DNA of 64,000 nucleotides from Rhizobium sp. CB3090 (GTDB lineage Bacteria; Pseudomonadota; Alphaproteobacteria; Rhizobiales; Rhizobiaceae), in contig NZ_CP121664.1 in the NCBI RefSeq assembly GCF_029714285.1, positions 434,001 through 498,000 on the forward strand. Direction: 5' to 3'. The position numbers and the translations under genes are program-made. The notes beneath the pieces were generated by a model. It ran no database searches and had not been told where the DNA came from. It saw only the letters and a list, made by a program, of their open reading frames with translations. Each line of letters starts with the position of its first letter. Positions within the stretch are counted from its first letter, which is position 1. Of the stretch, positions 38,105-47,149 are shown piece after piece.

Positions 38105-39259
38105 ATGTTTGACGATATCGATGTGACTCTGGACAGCCTTGCTAAGAAATTCGCTGACAGGCGCGACAAGCACTTAGGTTACCCTTATAATCTAGACTTT
38201 GACGCCCGACCAATATCTCAATTTACTAACTTTCTAATAAATAATTTGGGTGATCCATACGTCGGTTCACACTATGCGACAGAGGTCTGCGACGTTGAGC
38301 GCGAAGTGGTCGACTGGATGATGCGGGTCTGGGAGTGTCCCGATCCCGAAGAATACTGGGGGGTAGTAGGCGCGAGCGGAACTGAAGGTAATCTCTGGGC
38401 GATATACATTGCCCGCGAGACCCTTGATAACCCTATCCTGATACACTCCACTGAGGCGCACTACTCGCTTCCCAAGGCGGCCAAAATCTTACGGATCGAG
38501 GCTGTGACCTGCGAGGCCGACCATTCCGGCGCCATTTGTCAGGATGCTCTCCGAGAGGTTATTCACGCAAATCGTCATCGAAGCGTCATTCTCGCATTGA
38601 CCTGTGGAACAACCATGAAAGGGGCGCACGACGATATCGGGTGCTCCATTGGTGCCCTGGACCAAGTCGGGATCGATCCGAGCCGGCGATTTATCCACGT
38701 CGACGGTGCCCTGAATGCAATGGTACTTCCGTTTGTCGATGAGTCACCAAGCGGTATCCGCCCTTCCTTCCAGCACAGGGTCGACAGCATCTCAACCTCG
38801 GGGCACAAAATGATCGGCACGCCGATGCCCTGCGGCGTCCTCGTTGCACGTCGTGAACATGTCCGTCGAGTGGCCTCCGTTGTGAGCTACTTGCGTTCCG
38901 ATGATACGACCCTCATGGGATCGCGAAACGGCCATGCCGTTCTCGCCATCTGGAACCGCCTGACGCGCCTTGGCGTTGCCGGTTTTCGCCAGACTGCCCA
39001 AATATGCATCGAGCGGGCGGGTGACTTAGCGGGAGCGCTCCGCTCGGCCGGTGTCCCGGTACTGCTCAATCCATGGTCCTTGACGGTTGTGTTTCCGAAA
39101 CCGTCCGAGAGGCTGGTCAAAGAATACCAGCTCGCATGCCACGGGGACTCTGCCCATGCGATTGTTATGCCAAACGTCAAAGCTGATCTCATTGACCGGT
39201 TTGTCGGCGACTATACCGCCGAATCGCGCTGCTATTCTCGGCAAAAGGTGCATTCATGA
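38105..39259 (+). CDS. PLP-dependent group II decarboxylase (histidine/serine decarboxylase-like)
   Basis: A 384-residue enzyme of the same size and pattern as PLP histidine decarboxylase of enteric bacteria and plant serine decarboxylase. Landmarks are GYPYNLDF, SGTEGNLW (91-98), the PLP-stacking histidine in AHYS (119), Asp200 in HVDGAL, the Schiff-base lysine Lys235 in TSGHKMIGTPMPCG, then GSRNGH and VVFPKPSER. It should remove the carboxyl group of an L-amino acid: histamine from histidine, or ethanolamine from serine. The two activities are not separable by eye. The ATG at 38105 is preferred to a TTG 15 bases upstream. Its stop overlaps the desaturase start by 4 bases, so the amine is probably used in the same pathway. 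See the first finding for the proposed route. Confidence 0.88.
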   Translation: MFDDIDVTLDSLAKKFADRRDKHLGYPYNLDFDARPISQFTNFLINNLGDPYVGSHYATEVCDVEREVVDWMMRVWECPDPEEYWGVVGASGTEGNLWAIYIARETLDNPILIHSTEAHYSLPKAAKILRIEAVTCEADHSGAICQDALREVIHANRHRSVILALTCGTTMKGAHDDIGCSIGALDQVGIDPSRRFIHVDGALNAMVLPFVDESPSGIRPSFQHRVDSISTSGHKMIGTPMPCGVLVARREHVRRVASVVSYLRSDDTTLMGSRNGHAVLAIWNRLTRLGVAGFRQTAQICIERAGDLAGALRSAGVPVLLNPWSLTVVFPKPSERLVKEYQLACHGDSAHAIVMPNVKADLIDRFVGDYTAESRCYSRQKVHS

Positions 39260-40341
39260 ACGCTCGTGCTCAACCGCTCTACAACGGAATCGAAGCGCCC
39301 GACCGCTACGCCCACTACCGCTTCGATCGGTCCGTCATTTCTGACATCAAGACTCTTGAAACTGATAATTGGCATGGCCCGCTTTATATCGTGAAGGATT
39401 ATGCCGTGATCGCCGCCTCCATGTGGCTGGTTATTGGGGTGAGCTGGTGGTTCTACCCCCTTGCGCTGATAATCATCGGGGCCCATCAGCGAGGTATCTC
39501 AACCATTTTGCACGATTCCGCGCACGGAGTGCTGACAAAAAATCGTCTGCTGAACCTCCTCCTCGGCACGCTGCCGACAGCTTGGCCCATCTTTCAACGC
39601 TACTTCGCTTATAAGGAATCGCACGTCCACACGCATCATCCCTTCCTCGGGAGGGCCGATGCCGATCCTGACCTGGAATTCTTCATCGCCGAAGGCGTCT
39701 TTACACCTCAGACGGATCGCTCTTTCGTTTGGAAGGTCATCATCCTGCCCCTGCTTGGATCGAAAACCTACGCGTATCTGAAGTATCTAGTCCGCAATAG
39801 ATACCAGATGATCCTCGACAGCCTCTCTGGCAAGGAAAGCTCAGTGCGGGTGAAGCGCGGAGAAAAATGGCGCTACGAGTTTGATCGTTGGGGTTTCTAC
39901 GCGTTCTGGGCTTGTAACGCCATGCTGGCTCTAACATACGGCTACTTGTCTGAACTAGTCCTTCTCTGGGTCGTTCCCTACCTCACGTCATTTCATATCA
40001 TCGGCTGGTTTATCGAGATGTCTGAGCATTGCAGCTCCATCGATAACCAGACCGTCAACCTGAATATGGCCCGGAACCGCCGCAGCCGCCATTTAGAGAA
40101 GTGGCTGACCGCGATCAATAACGACAACTATCATCTCGATCATCACCTCGATCCGACAACTCCATTCTGGCGCTTGCCCGAAGCACATGCCATCCGCATG
40201 AGGGACCCCGTCTATGCGGCGCATTGTTCCGAAACGGGCGGGATCTTCCAGTCTGGTCCAAATGGTGAGCCTTCGATCCTGAAACTAATTCGCGATCAGA
40301 ACCGAAGGCGCTTCGCCGAAAGTGCGGGATTACCGGCTTGA
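39256..40341 (+). CDS. Membrane fatty-acid-desaturase-family diiron enzyme
   Basis: A 361-residue integral membrane protein with the three histidine boxes of this diiron superfamily: HDSAH at 86-90, HVHTHH at 123-128 and HLDHH at 293-297. About four membrane helices lie at 46-75, 95-112, 212-232 and 235-255. It inserts a double bond or hydroxyl using oxygen and an electron donor. Relatives act on lipids, but rhizobitoxine's RtxC is a member that forms the vinyl bond of an amino-acid ether, and the gene context here (decarboxylase, O-acetylhomoserine-type enzyme) favours a small amino substrate over a lipid. Start overlaps the decarboxylase stop by 4 bases. No dedicated ferredoxin gene lies in the operon. 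Confidence 0.88.
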   Translation: MNARAQPLYNGIEAPDRYAHYRFDRSVISDIKTLETDNWHGPLYIVKDYAVIAASMWLVIGVSWWFYPLALIIIGAHQRGISTILHDSAHGVLTKNRLLNLLLGTLPTAWPIFQRYFAYKESHVHTHHPFLGRADADPDLEFFIAEGVFTPQTDRSFVWKVIILPLLGSKTYAYLKYLVRNRYQMILDSLSGKESSVRVKRGEKWRYEFDRWGFYAFWACNAMLALTYGYLSELVLLWVVPYLTSFHIIGWFIEMSEHCSSIDNQTVNLNMARNRRSRHLEKWLTAINNDNYHLDHHLDPTTPFWRLPEAHAIRMRDPVYAAHCSETGGIFQSGPNGEPSILKLIRDQNRRRFAESAGLPA

Positions 40342-40383
40342 ACGCTACGCATACACAAAGATTGTATCTCCCGGAGTGACCTA

Positions 40384-41730
40384 ATGTTGACGAATCCCCA
40401 AAAGAATGACCCTGCAACACAATTGGGTCCAACGCCACCCATGCATGCGGAGACGATAGTTCTGCATGGCGGTTACCGATGCGACCCGGCGACTCTGGCC
40501 ACGACTGTACCGATTTATCTCTCCAATGCCTATGCGTTCGAATCCATTGATCACGCATCAGACGTCTTCGACCTCCGCCGCGAGGGGCGCACTTATTCGC
40601 GGTTGATGAATCCGACAACGGATATATTCGAGCAACGCGTTGCGGCTCTGGAGGGTGGCGTCGCCGCTTTAGCGACCTCGTCAGGGCAAGCCGCGATTAT
40701 GCTTGCGATCCTGAACATTGCCGCTACTGGAGATAATATCGTAAGCTCTGCTCACTTATATGGCGGAACAATCAATCTGCTCACCAGCACGTTTCAGCGG
40801 CTTGGGATCGAAACCCGCTTCGTCGATCCGAGCGATCCCGAACGTTTCCGCGAAGCCTCGGACCACCGCACGCGCTGTTGGTTTGCCGAAGCGCTTCCCA
40901 ATCCGAAGCTCAGTCCCTTCCCGATCGTCGAGGTCGGGGCGATCGCGCGTGACCTCGGGATTCCACTGATCATCGACAACACGTTGACGCCCCTCATCTC
41001 GCGCCCACTGGAGCTAGGCGCCCATGTAATCGTGCACTCCACTTCTAAATATATTTGCGGCCACGGCACCACGATTGGCGGCGTCATCGTTGATGGCGGC
41101 ACGTTCGATTGGACTGCTCATTCCGACCGTTTTCCGTTGATGACACGACCTGACGGCTCCCATGGTAACATCCTCTGGCTTGATGCAGCGCGCGACCTGT
41201 CAGGTCCCTATGCGGCCAGCCCGTTTCTGCTCAAGATGCGGAACACGCTCATGCGCGACTTTGGGCCCTGCCCGTCGCCATTCGCATCTTTTCTCTGCAT
41301 CCAAGGACTGGAAACGCTAGCCTTGCGAATGCCACGACATTGCTCTAACGCCCGCCACCTCGCCGAGTATCTGAATGCACATCCTGGCGTTGTGGAGGTG
41401 ACGTATCCAGCTTTTGGCGGGACGGTCGAACGGCATCGCGCCGAGCAAAACATGGGCGACTCTGGTGGCCCCATGATCGTGTTCGAGATCGCTGGAGGCA
41501 TCCAGGCCGGGCGCCGTTTTATCGAGCGCCTGCGACTTGCCTACCATGTTTCAAATATTGGCGACGCTAGAACGCTCGCCACGCATCCAGCCTCGACGAC
41601 ACATGCTTCAGTCCCGCGCGAAGCGCGTCTTGCTGCTGGCGTTCGTGACGGAACAATCCGGATCTCCGTCGGGCTTGAGCACATCGAGGATATCATCGCC
41701 GATATCGGGCAAGCGCTAGAGGACTCCTAA
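40384..41730 (+). CDS. O-acetylhomoserine sulfhydrylase-like PLP enzyme (Cys/Met metabolism family)
   Basis: A 448-residue member of the trans-sulfuration PLP family, O-acetylhomoserine (thiol)-lyase branch. Visible landmarks are YSRLMNPTTDIFEQRVAALEGG (71-92), the SSGQAA phosphate-binding turn (99-104), IIDNT with the pyridine-binding Asp198, and the PLP-lysine Lys222 in HSTSKYICGHGT. Normally it replaces the acetyl group of O-acetylhomoserine with sulfide or methanethiol to give homocysteine or methionine. In rhizobitoxine synthesis a homologous domain of RtxA uses an amino alcohol as nucleophile and makes an ether. In this operon, next to a decarboxylase that could supply ethanolamine, an analogous reaction is plausible. 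A housekeeping metY role is the alternative. GGAG precedes the ATG at 40384. Confidence 0.9.
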   Translation: MLTNPQKNDPATQLGPTPPMHAETIVLHGGYRCDPATLATTVPIYLSNAYAFESIDHASDVFDLRREGRTYSRLMNPTTDIFEQRVAALEGGVAALATSSGQAAIMLAILNIAATGDNIVSSAHLYGGTINLLTSTFQRLGIETRFVDPSDPERFREASDHRTRCWFAEALPNPKLSPFPIVEVGAIARDLGIPLIIDNTLTPLISRPLELGAHVIVHSTSKYICGHGTTIGGVIVDGGTFDWTAHSDRFPLMTRPDGSHGNILWLDAARDLSGPYAASPFLLKMRNTLMRDFGPCPSPFASFLCIQGLETLALRMPRHCSNARHLAEYLNAHPGVVEVTYPAFGGTVERHRAEQNMGDSGGPMIVFEIAGGIQAGRRFIERLRLAYHVSNIGDARTLATHPASTTHASVPREARLAAGVRDGTIRISVGLEHIEDIIADIGQALEDS

Positions 41731-41732
41731 TC

Positions 41733-42518
41733 GTGGCCGCAATAGTAGACAACCGCCCTGCGATCGTTGGTGTCGTTTCCGATGGCCGCACCATGGACAG
41801 CGTCGGCTATGAGACCGTGCGCGTTCGTTATCTTGAAGCTCTGCGTTCGACCGCGGGTGTCTTACCGCTCACGATCCCAGGGGGACTTGCTGAAGAGGAT
41901 TTGCAGGCGTGCCTTTCGGTCCTCAATGGGGTGTTGCTGACTGGGGCGGAGTCGAATGTATCGCCTTCACTCTATGGGGGGCCAGAAGCTTGTTCAGAGA
42001 CGCTCGATCTCAATCGGGACAGAACAAGCATTGCTGCGATCAAGATTGCTCTATCATCGGGTATTCCGCTGTTCGGAATCTGCCGTGGCTTGCAGGAACT
42101 CAACGTCGCGCTCGGCGGCACTCTCTCAAGCGACATTTCTAAAGGCGAAGGACGGATCCCCCATATGGAAAACCTCGCACTCCCGCGCGACCTTCAATAC
42201 GCGCCCTCTCATGCAATCCTAGCCGAAGGAAACGGCTGCATCGCCGAATGTATCCGCCGCTCGCAAAAGGGTGCAGTCCTGGTCAACACTCTGCATCGCC
42301 AGGGGATCGCTCGTTTGGCGGACGGCCTTGCGGTTGATGCGCGATGCGTGGATGGCGTCATCGAAGCTGTATCTGTAAAAGATGCCACAACGTTTGCCGC
42401 CGCCGTGCAGTGGCATCCTGAATGGTTTCATGCTGAGGATTGGCTCAGCGTCGAAGTCTTCCGTGCATTCGGCGAAGCCTGCCGCTCACACATGATAGCA
42501 ACAAAGTTACGCCCATGA
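41733..42518 (+). CDS. Class I glutamine amidotransferase-like gamma-glutamyl hydrolase (peptidase C26)
   Basis: A 261-residue protein of the PuuD/gamma-glutamyl-GABA hydrolase type. The nucleophile Cys117 is in the elbow FGICRGLQELNVALGG, and the catalytic histidine and glutamate are in QWHPEW near residue 234. The segment LLTGAESNVSPSLYGG is typical of C26 enzymes. It cleaves a gamma-glutamyl amide to free an amine. The start is GTG at 41733, 2 bases after the previous stop, and its stop overlaps the exporter start by 4 bases. In this operon it may remove a protecting gamma-glutamyl group from an amine or toxic amino acid, as in putrescine degradation; that is inference. No matching gamma-glutamyl ligase is present in the operon. 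Confidence 0.88.
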   Translation: MAAIVDNRPAIVGVVSDGRTMDSVGYETVRVRYLEALRSTAGVLPLTIPGGLAEEDLQACLSVLNGVLLTGAESNVSPSLYGGPEACSETLDLNRDRTSIAAIKIALSSGIPLFGICRGLQELNVALGGTLSSDISKGEGRIPHMENLALPRDLQYAPSHAILAEGNGCIAECIRRSQKGAVLVNTLHRQGIARLADGLAVDARCVDGVIEAVSVKDATTFAAAVQWHPEWFHAEDWLSVEVFRAFGEACRSHMIATKLRP

Positions 42519-43435
42519 GAAACGCTTATCGTTCGTCAATCGCGGGGGCCGGTTTTGCCCTGCTTGCAGCTCTGTCCAACGGAACCGTCGGGGTGTTTTC
42601 CCGATCTGCCTTTAATAACGGCCTTGATCACACTGCGGTAGCATTTTGGCGCTGCGGCATCGCACTTTGGCTAGTCTCGATCGCCATCCTTTTACGGTCG
42701 GGGGGCTTGGCACGATTGGTTTCCGCATTCAAGGGGTCATGGAAGATCGCCGTCTGTTCCGCACTTGGCATCTTCACGCTTTATCATTTCGAAACTCAAG
42801 CTTTTGCCTACGCCCCAATCCCACTGGTCGCCATCCTTGTTTTCGCTGGCGGTCTGGGTGCAATCGCGCTCGACATCCTCATCCTTAGGGAAAGGATAAG
42901 CACGCGAAAGGCGTTCGCCATGATCATGGTTTTTCTTGGAGGTTACTTCCTGATTGCCGGTGATGGCCTAACGACCGGAAGTACAATGGGTGTTAGCCTT
43001 GCGCTTGTCGCGGGGCTAGGATACGCCAGCTTTATATTCAGCTGGAAGTTCTTCAAGCTTCGCTCGTCCCTGGAAACCTTCTGGTGGTTCCTGGCTTATG
43101 GCTTTGTTATGCTCGCTGTTCCCTACGTTTGGAGTGGAGCGCCAATCCCGTCAGCAAACGCACTTCCAAGCTTGCTGTCGTTGGGGATTATCCCATCACT
43201 CTGCGGGTTCTACTGCACGATACTCGCGCTTCAGCATATTGAGGCATACAAGACGCAGGTCATCGAATCGAGTGAGCCCTTCTTTTCAGCGCTCCTCGCA
43301 GCGTTGTTCTTCGGAGAATGGCTGACAGGGCCGGGCATGCTTGCAGCAGCGACCATCGTCGTCGGCGCCTTCATAACGTCCATTCCTGAGCGTGCCGTCT
43401 CCATGCAAGTGCGATCAGTTGGCGAACGGGAGTAA
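42515..43435 (+). CDS. DMT/EamA-family exporter
   Basis: A 306-residue inner-membrane transporter with about ten hydrophobic segments arranged as two EamA repeats, the second beginning near TGSTMGVSLALVAGLGYASF and ending with FFGEWLTGPGMLAAATIVVGAF. It is the last gene of the operon and translationally coupled (ATGA overlap). DMT proteins such as RhtA export amino acids and related metabolites, so it probably secretes the operon product or a side product, giving self-protection. The start at 42515 matches the overlap and the first membrane segment; an earlier in-frame start lies inside the previous gene. Confidence 0.9.
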   Translation: MRNAYRSSIAGAGFALLAALSNGTVGVFSRSAFNNGLDHTAVAFWRCGIALWLVSIAILLRSGGLARLVSAFKGSWKIAVCSALGIFTLYHFETQAFAYAPIPLVAILVFAGGLGAIALDILILRERISTRKAFAMIMVFLGGYFLIAGDGLTTGSTMGVSLALVAGLGYASFIFSWKFFKLRSSLETFWWFLAYGFVMLAVPYVWSGAPIPSANALPSLLSLGIIPSLCGFYCTILALQHIEAYKTQVIESSEPFFSALLAALFFGEWLTGPGMLAAATIVVGAFITSIPERAVSMQVRSVGERE

Positions 43436-43749
43436 GGGGCTGTGCTGATTGTTGAGGACCAATGTGCACATGAAAGCGCGGGCGAGCTGTGGCGTGGTTG
43501 GATGATGTCCTGCTTCGATAAGCCAGACCGGCCGTATCGAATACTCGCGGGCCTTCGTGCCGCCGTTTTTGAACGGATCCAGGCGTCGAAGCCGATTGCG
43601 ACCAGCGCTCTGATGACCGTACATGAGCCGGCCGTCGTCCAATCTCTCGAGACGGCTGGAACCGCTGGTGTGTAGAGGGAAGACAAGGTGATGCCTTGCC
43701 TTCGCCATCCGCCTGCTGTCTGGGTCAGTCAGCGATATCTGCTCGTCGC

Positions 43750-43906
43750 CTGTCCTGTTTAACTTTTCTAAAAGTGCCTTATACCAGTCGCGCTTATCCC
43801 GGATCGTCACGATCTTCTCTGCCAATTTGTTGTCGCTGCCGCCAGAGTTGCCTCGATCGCTTCCGCACTTATCGTCCTCGGCATCGCTTTCATCGAGCCG
43901 CTTCAT
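43750..43906 (-). pseudogene. IS1182-family transposase fragment
   Basis: Reading leftward, the segment LAEKIVTIRDKRDWYKALLEKLNRTGDEQISLTDPDSRRMAKA (split here as positions 43855 to about 43700) matches the central region of IS1182 transposases, where GDEQISLTDPDSR is characteristic. The homologous frame then leaves the family, so only a fragment remains. It lies 310 bases after the DMT exporter and shows that the operon's right flank is insertion-sequence debris. Confidence 0.6.
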
Positions 43907-44032
43907 GTAATCGGAGACCTCGAAATTCCACTGAATTGGTGATGAGCGGGGCGGCCTGATGGCTGTTGGGGGCTTTCGCCGCCGATTTCATGCTGGATTT
44001 CATGGTGTCGCCGCCCTTTGGGGCAGCCAGCG

Positions 44033-44505
44033 TCATGCGGCAGCACGGCGTTCTTCGTGGAAGACGTAACGGAGCATGTTGTAGGCGGTATTGGTCATGC
44101 CGATCTTTACCGTCGCCCGTTTGCCCGCGACATCGTTTCCGGCATTGGTTTGCCCTTGGGCTTTCGCTGATGGATGTCCGACTTCAGGCATTGTCCTTCA
44201 GCCATTCCTCGGTGGTCTTCGAGCGATAGGCACTGTCGGCCCAGACCGTCGAAGCCGTATTGTCCTTGGTCCCGACGTTCCTGAGTTGGGCTCCGTCATG
44301 GGCGCTCGCACTCGTCACCGTCCAGCCCCGGATGAAGCCGTGCGCCCGGTCGATGCCAGCATGGTTTTGTAACCGAACATCGCAATGGCGATGTCATGCT
44401 GCTTGGTCGCGGCTGATGTCGGCGTTGCTGTCGGCTGCTTTGCCTTGGGGACCCACCGGAATTGACGAGCGCCCCATCAATTTCGCGAAATTGAGATCAC
44501 AAGCC
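44033..44505 (-). pseudogene. IS5-family transposase remnant
   Basis: The reverse strand gives pieces of an IS5-type DDE transposase in shifting frames: QHDIAIAMFGYK, then IDRAHGFIRGWTVTSASAHD, GAQLRN, ASTVWADSAYRSKTTEEWLKDNA, and finally KIGMTNTAYNMLRYVFHEE ending at TGA 44033-44035. Frameshifts, an internal stop and a deletion of the region between the second and third catalytic blocks make it non-functional. It starts 130 bases past the IS1182 fragment. Confidence 0.75.
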
Positions 44506-45702
44506 GCCGCACAAATCGCGCAGGGACCGTTCAGGCATAGCGAACGTGATGGGGTCACGCGCCACGACGCTCACAGTAATTTAAGCGCTATGAACTCGCT
44601 TCGCCGAGAGTGTACACAACGTCCGTCAGGCTCTAAGTCGCGCCCGCGCAGTGCCCCGTTGTCATCGTTGAGACGAGAAGTCCCAGCTCAAGGGAGCCGC
44701 GGCAGGCGCGAGAAATAGGCTAAGATCGAATTTCAATAAGCATCTTTTTATATTCATAGCATCGATGGATGCCATCCAAAGAAAGAATTTTACTGTCTCG
44801 GAGAAAATCCGCTAGAAGTACTTTCATAAAGTTGTAGCCAGTTAAATGTAATTAGTACCTGGCCGCATGGATTGTCGCGGCAAGGAGACTTGCCTCTACG
44901 ATTAACAAGGGAGAAGAAGTATATCTGATAGAAAATTGCAAACAATGCTTTCGTATCTGCGTACGTATACAGATAGATCAACTGCATGCCCACAGTCCGG
45001 CGCCTAATGCTAGATGTGTCAAACTAAACACAAATAAGAACCCATTTGCATTGCCGGCTGCGGTAATGCAAAGCGCTGTTGCTGCTCTTGAACGGCAGTA
45101 TCTGTATCCAGCGATGCAAACTTCTGGCGGGCCCCTTTTGCCAGCGGGATGAGACGGCACTTGGTGGCAAACCCGCTTCAGACACAAAAATATTCGCCGT
45201 CATTCCTGATCAAGGTCCGGAAGAATGCATTCGCGTAAGGCACGGTACACAACCACAAATGGATAGCTTCTCGCAGCTGTCGATGACATCTTGGAGGCTG
45301 AGAGCTCTCGAAGATCGGTCGTATAGCAGCTTCAGTCTCGGCTCTTTTGCGCGTGCATTAGGGATCGCAGAGAGGATAACGGCTGCAAGAATTATTCTCA
45401 CATCAGCGTGGACCGGCGCTACCCTGTGGCAGGGAGCTAAGGTTCATACCTGCGCTTTCGTGGTCTGCCTAAAAGGCCCCGCCATTCAAACGGTAGAACA
45501 TGGGCAAGCTTTTCGTCGGCAGAAGCAGTGCGCAACTGCTCGACAGCCGAACATACAAGGACGGGCGCACGTAACGCCACCGCTCCCATCAACGCAACAA
45601 TGCAGATTCAACCTGAGTAGTGATGTTCAGCAAAAAAACACCCCCAAGCCGCAGTTCGCTTGAGCCAAGGTCCGGCTCCCCGTCAAAGTTGGAGACAATT
45701 GA
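44506..45702. other. AT-richer gap without supported genes
   Basis: About 1.2 kb. Bases 44700-45060 are notably AT-rich compared with the rest, consistent with foreign or decaying DNA. An open frame at 45079-45663 (194 codons) lacks any domain and has an unlikely composition; I do not call it. The promoter of the luciferase-like gene should lie at the right end; GGAGAC lies just before its start. Confidence 0.4.
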
Positions 45703-46731
45703 ATGAGAAAGGCCCTTCCTTCGAAGCTAGCCCTCGGCATATTCGATCATTTGGACGACGACGGCAGCGCCATCGAGCGGCAGTACGCAGACCGCCTAAG
45801 GCTAGCAGAAACTTGTGATCGGCTCGGATTCTATGCTTACCACTTAGCGGAGTACCATTTTTCCCCGCATGGGAGAAGCCCATCGCCGAATCTGTTCTTA
45901 TCGAGCGTCGCGCAGCGTACCCGACAACTTCGTATTGGCCCACTGGTCATGCTGCTTAGCCTTCATCATCCGCTACGTGCGTTTGAGGAGATCTGCATGC
46001 TTGACCAATTGAGCGGAGGCAGGGTCGAGTTAGGCATAGGGCGAGGCTCTCTTCCGATCGAGCTAGGTTACTTCGGGATTGATGCGGACGCGGTGCCGGG
46101 ACGCTATTTCGAAGCCAGCGAAATCTTGGTGGAAGCGATGAGGGGCGGTATTCTTTCTTACCAGGGCCGGCATTTTGAGCTAAACAATGTCCCTTTGACG
46201 CTGAGGCCGCATCAACGTCCGCGTCCACCGATGTGGATCGCCACTAACCGACCCGAGTCGGCGCGCTGGGCCGCTGCAAACGACGCAAATATCGCGTGTG
46301 TTGGACCTGCCTCATTTGTTCGCAAGATTACCGACGCCTTCCGTTCTGATGGAGGACACAAGACTGACACGGACGACCATACGTCATTCCTCGGATTACT
46401 TCGCATGATCGTAGTCGGGCAGTCTGCAACCCATGCATATTCGCTCGCGGCTCCTGCTTTCGAACGATGGCTTAAAAGTTTCAAATTCCTGTACGACATC
46501 AATGCGATCCCATTTCCACCTAATCTGCCCCTCAACTTCGACGCGGCAATGGAAAGTGAATTGTGTGTGGTCGGAACGGCGGCTTTCGTGCGACGGGCTC
46601 TGCTTGATCAGCTAGAAGAAGCGGGTGCCAACTATCTGCTTTGTCAAGTCGCGTTTGGGGATCTGCCTTTGGATGCTTCGCTGTACACCGCCATGACCAT
46701 TCAATCCGAATTCATGGAACGAGTTGCCTGA
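45703..46731 (+). CDS. Luciferase-like flavin-dependent monooxygenase
   Basis: A 342-residue TIM-barrel protein of the bacterial luciferase-like family (FMNH2- or F420-dependent). Conserved segments are LAETCDRLGFYAYHLAEYHF near residues 36-55, PNLFLSSVAQRTRQLRIGPLVMLLSLHHPLRAFEE (62-96) and DQLSGGRVELGIGRGS (101-116). It would hydroxylate or oxidatively cleave a substrate with reduced flavin supplied by a separate reductase. The ATG follows GGAGAC about eight bases upstream. It lies inside the IS6-bracketed segment, 2.3 kb after the decarboxylase-exporter operon, and is transcribed in the same direction but separately. Whether it acts in that pathway is unknown. Confidence 0.9.
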   Translation: MRKALPSKLALGIFDHLDDDGSAIERQYADRLRLAETCDRLGFYAYHLAEYHFSPHGRSPSPNLFLSSVAQRTRQLRIGPLVMLLSLHHPLRAFEEICMLDQLSGGRVELGIGRGSLPIELGYFGIDADAVPGRYFEASEILVEAMRGGILSYQGRHFELNNVPLTLRPHQRPRPPMWIATNRPESARWAAANDANIACVGPASFVRKITDAFRSDGGHKTDTDDHTSFLGLLRMIVVGQSATHAYSLAAPAFERWLKSFKFLYDINAIPFPPNLPLNFDAAMESELCVVGTAAFVRRALLDQLEEAGANYLLCQVAFGDLPLDASLYTAMTIQSEFMERVA

Positions 46732-47149
46732 GTGCGATAGTCTCTGGCGAGATCAGGTATGCGGGACTTCTTTGCTACCGATGCGTGCCGCGGCCGTGAG
46801 CTAAATCCCTTGAGGTGCATCTTGAACGGATAAACAACGCTATCAATTTGTTTACTTTTCCCGAAGGCCGCTTTTAAGGAGCGAAACTGAGCACACGAGG
46901 GGTTTAGGGTGGAGGGTTGTTGCCGCGCAGAACTGAGCGCAGACGCAATGAAGGGCCGGTAACGACAGCGGCACGGGCATCGCCCGCACTGGAACCTGGG
47001 GTGAGGTCTGCCGGTCGTTGCACAATCGCCATGACCGGCCTCTTCTCCGTTTTACTTTCCCTTGCGGCCTCTCCCAGGAGGCGGATCATCGGGATGCATT
47101 CTGGGTCTGCCGCCGAGATAGAATGGTCGACTTCCACCGTACCGTCGAG
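46732..47149. other. Gap between monooxygenase gene and IS6 remnant
   Basis: About 420 bases. Open frames on both strands run into the IS6 terminal repeat and have no recognisable domain. I see nothing supported here. Confidence 0.3.

Noticed and set aside
38105..43435. Reading the operon as lipid desaturation plus methionine synthesis
   Set aside because: Tight coupling of a decarboxylase, desaturase, OAHS-like enzyme and gamma-glutamyl hydrolase is hard to explain by two unrelated housekeeping roles; kept only as the alternative in the entries.
45079..45663. 194-codon forward open frame upstream of the luciferase-like gene
   Set aside because: No domain, many rare-looking residue combinations, no ribosome site, and it lies in insertion-sequence debris.
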